From NCBI GenBank assembly GCA_025454475.1, contig JALOOJ010000094.1, forward strand, positions 1 through 35,852: 35,852 nucleotides of DNA, read 5' to 3'. Numbering within the stretch: the stretch's first letter is position 1; the number at the start of each line of letters is the position of its first letter. The notes under the pieces were generated by a model. That model ran no database searches and had not been told where the DNA came from. It saw only the letters and a list, made by a program, of their open reading frames with translations. This DNA is from Anaerolineae bacterium (GTDB taxonomy: Bacteria > Chloroflexota > Anaerolineae > B4-G1 > SLSP01). A program made the position numbers and the translations under genes. Below, piece after piece: positions 16,069-23,618 of this stretch.

Positions 16069-19000
16069 TCAATGCTGCCCAGCGTTCCGGTTCCGACCGG
16101 CTCGGACGACCGGCGTCACAACGAATGCCACACGCCCGCCGGGTCGGCGAACAAGCTGGCGCGCCCTCGCCATAAATGGACCATCTTCGCCGCGCTCGGA
16201 GGCGCCAGCCGACGAGACCGCCGGCGGGCTGCCGATGATCGCGTCGAATCCAGGTCGCTCAGTACCACCGCCGGTCGGCTTCAGAAACACCTCGGGGAAC
16301 GCTACATCCCAATGAAGGAATCCAAGTGCCGCCGCGAGCTCGCGCGCTTGGTCGACGATGGCCAAGTCGCCCGGTTCCAGCGCGATCGCGCCTTGGAGCG
16401 CTGGTACTGCATCGTCGCCCAGCCGGTTCAGAAGGCCACGGGCGCCGGGGTTTCCCAGTTCCTCGCTGACCCAGAGGTCCAGGAGCAACTCTAGCGGTGT
16501 GGTGTCACTGGCGCCGTCCAGGGCACCGGGTCGGTTCAGGGTGGGCATCGCGGCATCGCCCTCCGCTGCCAATGAGGGTGGCAGGGCAACGTCCGACGGC
16601 AACAGCCCAGCCACCAGGCTTGGCGCTAGAGCCTCATCCTGGACATCCGCCAGCCGGGCGCCCAGCAGGCTATCACCCCGGCGGAGATGGTGCACGACGT
16701 CGACGAAAGGTGCTCCGGCTGCATAGGCGCGCGTGGCGACGCTCGTCCTGGCAAGAGCAACCGCGGTCTGATTCAGGTCGACGCCGTAGATGGCGCGCTC
16801 GGCAACCAGCCGCGAGAGTACAACGTCATCCTCCAGGCTCTCCGGGGGAATGACTACACCTTGAGCCCCGGCTGCCGCAAGGATTCTGTCCCGCGTCTCA
16901 GCGATAGCTCGCGCCACAGGGTTCCACGCCCAGGGCACCCAGGGATGCGCACGATGGTACGCTGCAAGCGTCTCAGCGATCCCATCGACGAGCATATCGA
17001 TCGCCCCGATCAGAAGCGTCCCAGTTCCCATCGCTGGGTCAAGGACCTTGATACCCAACAGAGCATCACGGGCCGCCTGCTCTGCCGCGGCGAGGGCCAC
17101 CCGCTCACCAATTCGATCCGTTGTGACTGGCTCCGGCAGCCGCACTCCGGTTCTGACGGGCTCGGACTCTCCCCGATGTAGGATGGCGATCCTGTCCATC
17201 GCCGTGGCGAAGCGAGCCGAGCGTGGGGCAAGGGCGGCTTTGACTGCCGCCTCAATGAGCGAGACGCCCACGAAATCTGGGAGCGGCAGACTGCTCGACG
17301 TCTGCGGGGCGCCGCTGTTGCTGACTAGCACAACCTGACCCGCTGCAGGCTCGACCACCCACAGTAGGCTCTCGATGAGGCCTTCAGCTACGGCGCTCAG
17401 ATGACGCATAGAGATCACCGAGTAATCCACAGGCTCGCCATTGGCAGTCCCAAGAGCCGCGAGGGTCCGCGCGACTACACGATCGCTAAGCCGGTGGCGC
17501 TCCAGAAAGCTGTACTCCGAGTTGGCTGGGCTGAACACCTCCCCGCCACCCTCGGCCAACCCAAGAAGAGGGTGCCCGTGATCGATGTGGCGGAATAGCG
17601 TAAGTAGCCCATCATAGCGGGGCGTGAAGTGGGTTGCCGCGCTGGGCAGCGGGCCATCCGCCACGCAGTCTCGCGCCCATCGCACCATGGTGGTCAAGCT
17701 CTGCCCTCGATAGTCCGGGTTACCCATCGGCAGCACGGCATGCTGCTCGGCGTGCAACACAAAGAGCAAGCGGTACACGAGACCGAGGCTTGCGCGTACG
17801 ATCTCCTCCAGCGTTTCATCGGTCTCAGTACCAGCACCGCGCTCGACGGCTCGGTAGACTACGAAACCTCCGGCGATCTCGGGCAGGACAGTATCAAGCA
17901 GCCGCCGTCGCACGTCGTGAACGACCGCCCGGGCGTACGCCGAAGACTCCCGCTTCAGGCCATCGATGATGGAACGGCCATAGGCATCGGGCTCGGAAGC
18001 CTCCGGCCCAAAAACAGCAGCCCATTGCCGGAAACGTTGCCATGGCACTCCGGCAGTTTGAGGGGGATCCATCGCACCCTCAGCTCCACTCGACGATCCG
18101 AAGATCCCAGACAAGTCAACGGCGTGGAACGTACCAAGCGTGCTTCCAACATCGGGATCGCCCCATGCCGAGCTGTAGAGTCGCCATTCCCTGCCGTTTG
18201 TCAGGATGCCCCAGGGGACACCTTCCGACAGCAGATGCCCCACAAGTCGCAACGCGGGGCTACCCTGAGATCCAGAAGTACTTGCATCATAGGGAGTCGC
18301 ATCCCGACCCAGAGGCTGCTCCCAGTCCTCAACCACCAGCACGGCAAGCGCATCCGAAGTCACAGGAACGCCGCTCTGCGTCCGAGAGCGGGCTCGGTCG
18401 CGGCTGGCGACATCGGCGAACAATGCAAATTCGCTGCCTCCCGAAGGCGATGAGACGCCCGGGAGCGGTGCATAGACCCACCCCAGTGAGGAAATCGCTG
18501 GCGCCACGAACCGAGACCACGTCTGCCCTTTACCAAAGCCACCGAACGCACCAGCAAAGCAGGACCTCATGACCTCATAGACGGATCGCAGTTGTGCATC
18601 AGGGCCCTCGTGTTCCACGCCCCAACGCGCAGACCCCGCGTTCAGGCGCGCATCTTCCGGTGCCTCTGGGATGCGGGCAGCCCTGGACACTGGGGACACG
18701 CCCGCTAACGCAATGGCAGCGCCAGCACCCATCGAATTGTCCGCAACCTCCGGGGAAAACACATCAGCACGAAACAGCGTCGACGCGCGGACCGGCGTCT
18801 GGCTGACCTGGGTTCGGGGCACCGACAGAGCAACATCGCGTTCAGGAACCGACACTAGACCGGCAAGAACTGGATGGAGGCCCACAGCGGTTCGGAGCTC
18901 CCCACCATGCTCGCGCTGGAATGCTGCGAGCGCCTCACCTGAGTTCTCAGGGGTGTCTGAGATGGATGGAGCTCCACTGACCTCAGACACGGCACGCAGG

Positions 19001-19275
19001 ATCACCTCACCCGTGCGCAACTCCAGGACGGAGAAGGAGCCCTGACCGGGGTTGCCACGAGGATGGACTGCCACAACCTCGGCGACCTGGTCGTGGTAGT
19101 GTATTCTCTCGCCTGCCGCATAGGTGGCCCCGGGAGCATAGCATCTGACTCGGGCCCCGCGCTCCAGCACGATCTGGGCAGCCCGTCGCACCAGTTGGTC
19201 GAGATCGACCGAACCGCCGCCCGTTCTGACGGCCCACGCCAAGAGGGATTCTAGGTCAGCCGGCTCGAGCTGCAT
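16069..19275 (-). CDS. L2: PglX/Eco57I-type methyltransferase-like giant protein, probably catalytically dead
   Basis: The product has 1068 residues from ATG 19275; the frame is open to 19335 but that part contains the promoter. The layout matches L1: beta-barrel module RCYAPGATYAAGERIHY (44-60), degenerate PD-(D/E)xK-like region with SEFALFAD (281-288) and VLVVEDW (312-318), where the E-x-K residues read Val and Glu, then WGILTNGREWRLYSS (355-369). The methyltransferase fold has DPAMGTGTLL (746-755), IYGVDLN (829-835, SAM ribose-binding strand), HHLRRGDSLLG (862-872) and LHWDVAFPEVF (987-997). The catalytic NPPY/W position reads SPPA (1016-1019), losing both the Asn and the aromatic residue needed for N6-adenine methylation. 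The C-terminus ends abruptly within a micro-repeat at 16081-16109. A structural or regulatory role beside L1 is inferred. Confidence 0.8.
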   Translation of the reverse strand: MQLEPADLESLLAWAVRTGGGSVDLDQLVRRAAQIVLERGARVRCYAPGATYAAGERIHYHDQVAEVVAVHPRGNPGQGSFSVLELRTGEVILRAVSEVSGAPSISDTPENSGEALAAFQREHGGELRTAVGLHPVLAGLVSVPERDVALSVPRTQVSQTPVRASTLFRADVFSPEVADNSMGAGAAIALAGVSPVSRAARIPEAPEDARLNAGSARWGVEHEGPDAQLRSVYEVMRSCFAGAFGGFGKGQTWSRFVAPAISSLGWVYAPLPGVSSPSGGSEFALFADVASRDRARSRTQSGVPVTSDALAVLVVEDWEQPLGRDATPYDASTSGSQGSPALRLVGHLLSEGVPWGILTNGREWRLYSSAWGDPDVGSTLGTFHAVDLSGIFGSSSGAEGAMDPPQTAGVPWQRFRQWAAVFGPEASEPDAYGRSIIDGLKRESSAYARAVVHDVRRRLLDTVLPEIAGGFVVYRAVERGAGTETDETLEEIVRASLGLVYRLLFVLHAEQHAVLPMGNPDYRGQSLTTMVRWARDCVADGPLPSAATHFTPRYDGLLTLFRHIDHGHPLLGLAEGGGEVFSPANSEYSFLERHRLSDRVVARTLAALGTANGEPVDYSVISMRHLSAVAEGLIESLLWVVEPAAGQVVLVSNSGAPQTSSSLPLPDFVGVSLIEAAVKAALAPRSARFATAMDRIAILHRGESEPVRTGVRLPEPVTTDRIGERVALAAAEQAARDALLGIKVLDPAMGTGTLLIGAIDMLVDGIAETLAAYHRAHPWVPWAWNPVARAIAETRDRILAAAGAQGVVIPPESLEDDVVLSRLVAERAIYGVDLNQTAVALARTSVATRAYAAGAPFVDVVHHLRRGDSLLGARLADVQDEALAPSLVAGLLPSDVALPPSLAAEGDAAMPTLNRPGALDGASDTTPLELLLDLWVSEELGNPGARGLLNRLGDDAVPALQGAIALEPGDLAIVDQARELAAALGFLHWDVAFPEVFLKPTGGGTERPGFDAIIGSPPAVSSAGASERGEDGPFMARARQLVRRPGGRVAFVVTPVVRAGRNRNAGQH
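16081..16109. repeat. hairpin micro-repeat, copy B (L2 3' end)
   Basis: Contains CCGGT-TCCG-ACCGG, a perfect 5-bp stem with 4-base loop. It shares an 18-base exact block with copy A at 20414-20442, and differs at 2 of 22 positions from copy C at 17146-17167. It encodes the last residues of L2 before an early stop. Confidence 0.6.
17146..17167. repeat. hairpin micro-repeat, copy C (inside L2)
   Basis: 22 bases matching copy B except for two changes, which break the perfect stem. Here the frame of L2 is kept (it encodes SEPVRTG on the minus strand), between the linker and motif I. This copy could be chance similarity; the link with copies A and B is tentative. Confidence 0.4.
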
Positions 19276-19306
19276 AGCGCTCCGGGGATGATAGTCGCAT
19301 GCAGGA

Positions 19307-19335
19307 AGTATAGCACCGCAGCGTCTTGCGGACAA
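19307..19335 (-). promoter_or_regulatory. sigma-70-type promoter for the L2-S2-L1-S1 cluster
   Basis: On the minus strand TTGTCC (19335-19330), a 17-base spacer and TATACT (19312-19307) form a good promoter. The expected start lies near 19300, giving a leader of about 25 bases to ATG 19275. This supports the downstream ATG over the earlier TTG as the L2 start. Confidence 0.6.
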
Positions 19336-19389
19336 ACATCGTGCGCGACGAGCGCCCCTCGCCTGTACCGTTCAGGACAGGGGAAGGAA

Positions 19390-20591
19390 TCACTCCTCGG
19401 CGTCGTCCGGTGACACGCCGAACCTGCCCACGAACCGCACCTGGCCGTCCTCAACACGTAACACGATCATTGATCTGATCGGGTTATGCACGGCATCAAA
19501 CGACATGGGCCCAGCTATCCCATCGAAACGCAGCGTCTCGAGTGTCCGCGCCACCAGCGCAGGATCCTCAACCCCAGCCTCGGCGATCGCGGTGAAAAGC
19601 AGGTTCGCCGCATCATAGCTCAGCGTTGCCAGCGCATCGGGCGGGGCAGAGAATCGCTCCTGAAAACGCGTGACCCACGTGCGCACCACACCCGACGGCT
19701 CATCGCCGAAATAGTGTGCCGTGAATACGGCGCCGCTCATCACAGCCAGGTCAAGCGCCGGCGAATCCCACCCATCACTGCCCAGCACTGGTGCTAGCAC
19801 GCCAAAGCTCCTGGCCTGCGAGACCAACAGGTTAGCCACGGCCGCATAGCCGGGCAGGTACAGAAGGTCCGGTTCCTTGTCACGCACGCCCTCCAGCTCT
19901 TCGAAAAACAGGTCCGCATTCGGATCGTAGGTCTCGGTTGCCACGATTTCGCCGCCGGCCTCCCCGAAAGCAGCGGTGAAGCTGTCCGCCAACGTCTGGC
20001 CGTAGGAGCTCCCTGCGGCATAGAGAACTGCAGCACGCTCGGCGCCCATCTGCTCGCGTGCGTACTGGGCGGCTACCTTGCCCTGAGCCTCATCGGTCAG
20101 CGGCACACGGAAGACTTGGGGACGGACCTCACCATCCGCATCGAGCGTCAACCCAGCCTCGACCGAACCGGGGCTGATCTGTAGCGCCCCTCGAGCGTTC
20201 ACACCCAGGACGCCTTCGTCGCCAAACACACCTCGGCCGGCGGCACTCACGTCGCTTACTACCTGAGCTACGCCCTCGGACGCCGTCGCACAGACAGCCC
20301 CAATCAGGAACATAGCCCCTTTGTCCAGAGCTGCTTGCGCAGCCGCACGTCCCTGAAGGTAGTCACATTGGCTATCCTCGATGATCACCTGAACAGGCTG
20401 TTCGAAGACGCCAAGCTGTCCGGTTCCGACCGGCTCCGACGGCCCCCATTTCGGACACTGTTGCCCAGCGCTGCGTAGTCACCAGAGAACGGGGCGATCA
20501 CCCCAATCCTCAGAGCTACGACCTCCTGCTCTGGACTGCCTCCACAGCCCGTCAGCAGCACACCCAACAGCAAACACGCGAGCCACCTCAC
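19390..20591 (-). pseudogene. broken branched-chain-amino-acid-type ABC binding protein (second copy)
   Basis: The gene starts at GTG 20591 with AAGGGG upstream, giving a lipoprotein signal with lipobox LLTGC and the mature start LRIGVIAPFSGDYAALGNSVRNG. Compared with the intact paralogue at 25079-26215, the next stretch (expected about 36 bases to the Gly-Val strand) is replaced by 32 unrelated bases containing micro-repeat copy A. The frame shifts and hits TGA at 20385-20387. The rest of the protein (PVQVIIEDSQCDY onward, to GSDGWDS, SYDAANLLF and the end) continues intact in another frame, with a GTG overlapping the stop. The remainder lacks a signal peptide and first strand, so it should not function as a periplasmic receptor. 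It follows livF on the same strand. A sequencing error is unlikely to explain a replaced segment. Confidence 0.75.
20414..20442. repeat. hairpin micro-repeat, copy A (at the livK-like frameshift)
   Basis: Contains the same CCGGT-TCCG-ACCGG hairpin as copy B and aligns with it over 29 bases with four mismatches. It lies exactly where the binding-protein gene loses its frame. Confidence 0.6.
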
Positions 20592-20614
20592 GGCCTCACC
20601 CCTTCCAGTAGCAA

Positions 20615-20660
20615 AGTGCCGGGGACTTCGGGCGTCGGAACGCCTTGAGTCCCCGGCACT
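20615..20660. repeat. REP-like palindrome, copy B
   Basis: AGTGCCGGGGACT (20615-20627) pairs with AGTCCCCGGCACT (20648-20660), 13 perfect pairs. The interior holds a second small hairpin, GGCGT-CGGA-ACGCC. It shares the CCGGGGAC/GTCCCCGG core with 17-54 and 32964-33001. It sits between livF and the broken binding-protein gene. Confidence 0.75.
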
Positions 20661-20704
20661 CGGTATCTGACCTCGACCTGTGACACACAATAGGCAACGG
20701 CAGA

Positions 20705-21418
20705 TTAGCCGCCGAGATAGGCGGCGCGCACTTGTGGATTGGCACCCAACTCCTGCGCTGAACCCTCCAACTGGATGGCCCCTGTTTCCAGCACGTAGCC
20801 GCGATCAGCCACCGACAGCGCCATCTGGGCGTTCTGTTCAACAAGCAGGATCGTGACCCCCTCACGACTGATCTCCTTGATGATGTCGAAGATCTCCTCG
20901 ACCAGGATCGGCGCAAGCCCCATTGAGGGCTCATCCATCAGCAGAAGCCGCGGCTTTGCCATCAACGCGCGCCCCACCGCGAGCATCTGCTGCTCGCCAC
21001 CCGATAGCGTTCCGCCGGTCTGCGCTATCCGCTCCCGCAGCCGTGGGAACAGACGGAACACATTCTCCATCGACGCCTCGATCTCATCCTTGTCCGACCG
21101 CGTGAATGCCCCCATCTCCAGGTTCTCACGCACCGTCAGCGGCGAGAAGATGCGTCGCCCCTCCGGCACGTGGATCAGGCGCTTGCGAACGATATTGCTG
21201 GCCTCTACGCCGGTAATGTCCTCTCCGGCGTAGAGGATCTCCCCGCGGTCAACAGGTAGGAGCGCCGAGATGGTACGGAGAGTGGTGGACTTTCCAGCGC
21301 CATTCGCGCCGATCAGTGTGACCACCTCACCCTCATCAACATGAAACGTTACCCCGTGAAGGGCACGAATCGCGCCGTAGGATACATGCAGATCCCTGAC
21401 CTCAAGTAGTGCCGCCAT
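20705..21418 (-). CDS. livF: branched-chain amino acid-type ABC transporter ATPase LivF
   Basis: The 237-residue product is a standard LivF-size ATPase. Walker A GANGAGKST is at 37-45, the ABC signature LSGGEQQ at 138-144, Walker B LLLMDEPS at 158-165 and the switch His/Gln region VEQNAQMAL near 195. LivF and LivG form the cytoplasmic nucleotide-binding pair that powers uptake through LivH and LivM. The VPEGRRIF stretch (84-91) is typical of LivF. It is the last intact gene of the transporter run, 32 bases after livG. The substrate may be leucine/isoleucine/valine, but this transporter family also moves amides, urea and aromatic compounds. Confidence 0.95.
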   Translation of the reverse strand: MAALLEVRDLHVSYGAIRALHGVTFHVDEGEVVTLIGANGAGKSTTLRTISALLPVDRGEILYAGEDITGVEASNIVRKRLIHVPEGRRIFSPLTVRENLEMGAFTRSDKDEIEASMENVFRLFPRLRERIAQTGGTLSGGEQQMLAVGRALMAKPRLLLMDEPSMGLAPILVEEIFDIIKEISREGVTILLVEQNAQMALSVADRGYVLETGAIQLEGSAQELGANPQVRAAYLGG

Positions 21419-21450
21419 ACGTTATCCCTTCATTCCCTGGCACACCGGCG

Positions 21451-22266
21451 CTATACGTGCGCCTGGCGGCCCAGGTAGGCTTCTACGACCTGGGGATTTG
21501 AGCGAACCTCCGATGGATCACCGCGGGCGATGACCTCGCCGAAATCCATCACTGTGATCCACTCGCAGATGTTCATCACCAGGCGCATCCGGTGCTCAAC
21601 CAACAGCACGGTCAAGTCGAACCGATCTCGAATGAAATGGATGAGCTCCATCAGCTCATCAATCTCCTGCGGGTTCATCCCGGCGGCAGGTTCGTCTAGA
21701 ATCAACAGGCGCGGCTGCGCCGCTAGAGCACGCGCGATCTCCAGGCGGCGTTGAAGTCCATAGGGCAACCCACCCGCGATCTCATTCTGGCGGGACGCAA
21801 GGCCGAAAATCTGTAGGAAGTCCTGTGCTCGCTCCGTCATCTCTGCTTCCTTCGCGTGAAAGCGCCGGGTCTGCAGCACGGAGTCCAGCAGGCTGTAGCC
21901 TGCATGGGGGTGATACGCGATCCTGACGTTGTCAAGCACCGTCAACTGCGAGAACAAGCGAATATTCTGGAACGTTCGGGCGATCCCCATCTGGATGATC
22001 TGGTGCGAGGGCAGCCCAACTAGCTCGACATCGCGGAAGCGGATGCTCCCCTCACTGGCGTTGTACACGCCAGTGACCAGGTTAAACACCGTGGTCTTGC
22101 CAGCACCATTCGGCCCGATGAGCCCAGCCAGCTCGCCGTGGTGGAGAACCAAGTCGAAATCGTGCACTGCGCGCAGGCTGCCGAAGAAGTGCGTCACATT
22201 GTCGATGTCAAGGACCACCGGGCGCTCGGTCACAGTCGCGGATAGCGTGTCGGGTCGTCCTCTCAT
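21451..22266 (-). CDS. livG: branched-chain amino acid-type ABC transporter ATPase LivG
   Basis: The product has 271 residues. Walker A GPNGAGKT at 51-58, the LivG-specific signature LPYGLQRRLE (167-176) in place of LSGGQ, and Walker B LILDEPAAGMNP (188-199). The ARTFQNIRLF stretch (96-105) is the LivG Q-loop. Its ATG overlaps the livM stop by four bases (ATGA), showing tight translational coupling. It partners with LivF as the energy-coupling pair of the importer. Confidence 0.95.
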   Translation of the reverse strand: MRGRPDTLSATVTERPVVLDIDNVTHFFGSLRAVHDFDLVLHHGELAGLIGPNGAGKTTVFNLVTGVYNASEGSIRFRDVELVGLPSHQIIQMGIARTFQNIRLFSQLTVLDNVRIAYHPHAGYSLLDSVLQTRRFHAKEAEMTERAQDFLQIFGLASRQNEIAGGLPYGLQRRLEIARALAAQPRLLILDEPAAGMNPQEIDELMELIHFIRDRFDLTVLLVEHRMRLVMNICEWITVMDFGEVIARGDPSEVRSNPQVVEAYLGRQAHV

Positions 22267-23609
22267 GCCACCACCTCCCCGTTGGCGCCAACATCGCCCG
22301 AAGAGGATTCAGTATCCCCGGTATCACCAACGGTGGCGACACCAGGCCGAAGTTGTGGTAGCTTCTTACGCAGGAAAGGCATCTCGTAGCGACCCATCAG
22401 GCCTTCCGGACGCAACAGCATCATCAGCAGCAGAACCAACGGGTAGACCACAAAGCGCCAGGTCTCGAAACCTGCGGGCAGATAGAGGCGCAGCACGCCC
22501 TCAAGCAGGAAGATCCACACAAATCCAGCCAGGATCGTCCCCGTCATGCTCCCAAGCCCGCCAAAGACGACGATGATCAGCGGGTTGAAGGACTGGATGA
22601 AGTTGAAGTTCTGGGGATGCAGAAACGCCAGATCGTGCGCCCGTATTCCGCCAGCGAGGCCCGCAAAGACGCTGCCAATCACAAATGCCAGTACCTTAGA
22701 CGTGGCGACGTCGATGCCCACCAGTTGGGCAGCCCGCTCATCCTCACGCACCGAGACGATGGCGCGCCCGGTGCTCGAGTGCAGCAGGTTACGCATTACC
22801 ACCACCACCAGTACCAGCGACGCGAAAACCCAAGGCCACGTCGTCCACATCGGGATACCGATCATACCTCGGGCGCCCTTCATCTCGGGAAAAGGCAAGA
22901 TCGTGTCGGTATTATCCAGCAGCACCTTGATGATGACGGTGAACCCCAACGTTGCGATACCAAAGTAGTCGGATCCGAGCTCGAGCACCGGAATGCCAAA
23001 GAGGAAGCTCGCGATCCCGGCGAATGCCGCTCCCCCGAGCAGTGCAAGAAAGAACACGATTCTGTCCGAGACATCCGAAGGCAGCCCCTCAAGCACTCCC
23101 GTCACGACAGGGCCAAGCGACGGCACCAGGAACCGCACAGTGATGGCGAGCGCCACAATCGTGGCAATCACAAAGAACGTGAAGCGCGTCATCACGTTCA
23201 CGCGAAAGAACGCCCCCAGCAACCTGGACACGCCGATGTAGAACAGCAGCACCAGGAGAGAGCCGAACAGAACGACGACAATGCCTGACGGGTCGGAATG
23301 AGTCCAGCGCCACGTCACATCGGCGGCCGTATAGGACCCGATAGCATAGAACCCATACTGCCCAAGCGAGAACTGCCCGCAGAAACCGTAGATCAGGTTC
23401 AGGCCCAGCGCGACCATGGTTATCGCCGCGCCCCAGAAGATGATACCACGCCAGAAGTTGTTCAGGACGTCGAATTGGAGAAGCGCCTGTACCAGTGCGA
23501 AGAACAGCAGCCCTCCACCGACGAATAACACGCCCGGTTTCTTCAGAAGCTTCTGAGGCTGGCCTCGCCCCGAGAGGCGAACCCGTTCCGAAGGGCGTTG
23601 TTCGACCAT
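22263..23609 (-). CDS. livM: branched-chain amino acid-type ABC permease LivM
   Basis: The product has 448 residues with about ten hydrophobic segments starting near residue 28. The family signature region ALGLNLIYGFCGQFSLGQYGFYAIGSY lies near 87-113 (shown in part: GQFSLGQYGF), and the EAA-like coupling loop precedes VDVATSKVLAF-type sequence in the middle. It forms the membrane channel with LivH. The ATG has GGAGG five bases upstream, overlapping the livH stop region. It is slightly longer than E. coli LivM, with charged ends rich in Gly/Ser/Thr at the C-terminus. Confidence 0.93.
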   Translation of the reverse strand: MVEQRPSERVRLSGRGQPQKLLKKPGVLFVGGGLLFFALVQALLQFDVLNNFWRGIIFWGAAITMVALGLNLIYGFCGQFSLGQYGFYAIGSYTAADVTWRWTHSDPSGIVVVLFGSLLVLLFYIGVSRLLGAFFRVNVMTRFTFFVIATIVALAITVRFLVPSLGPVVTGVLEGLPSDVSDRIVFFLALLGGAAFAGIASFLFGIPVLELGSDYFGIATLGFTVIIKVLLDNTDTILPFPEMKGARGMIGIPMWTTWPWVFASLVLVVVVMRNLLHSSTGRAIVSVREDERAAQLVGIDVATSKVLAFVIGSVFAGLAGGIRAHDLAFLHPQNFNFIQSFNPLIIVVFGGLGSMTGTILAGFVWIFLLEGVLRLYLPAGFETWRFVVYPLVLLLMMLLRPEGLMGRYEMPFLRKKLPQLRPGVATVGDTGDTESSSGDVGANGEVVA

Positions 23610-23618
23610 AGAGACCTC

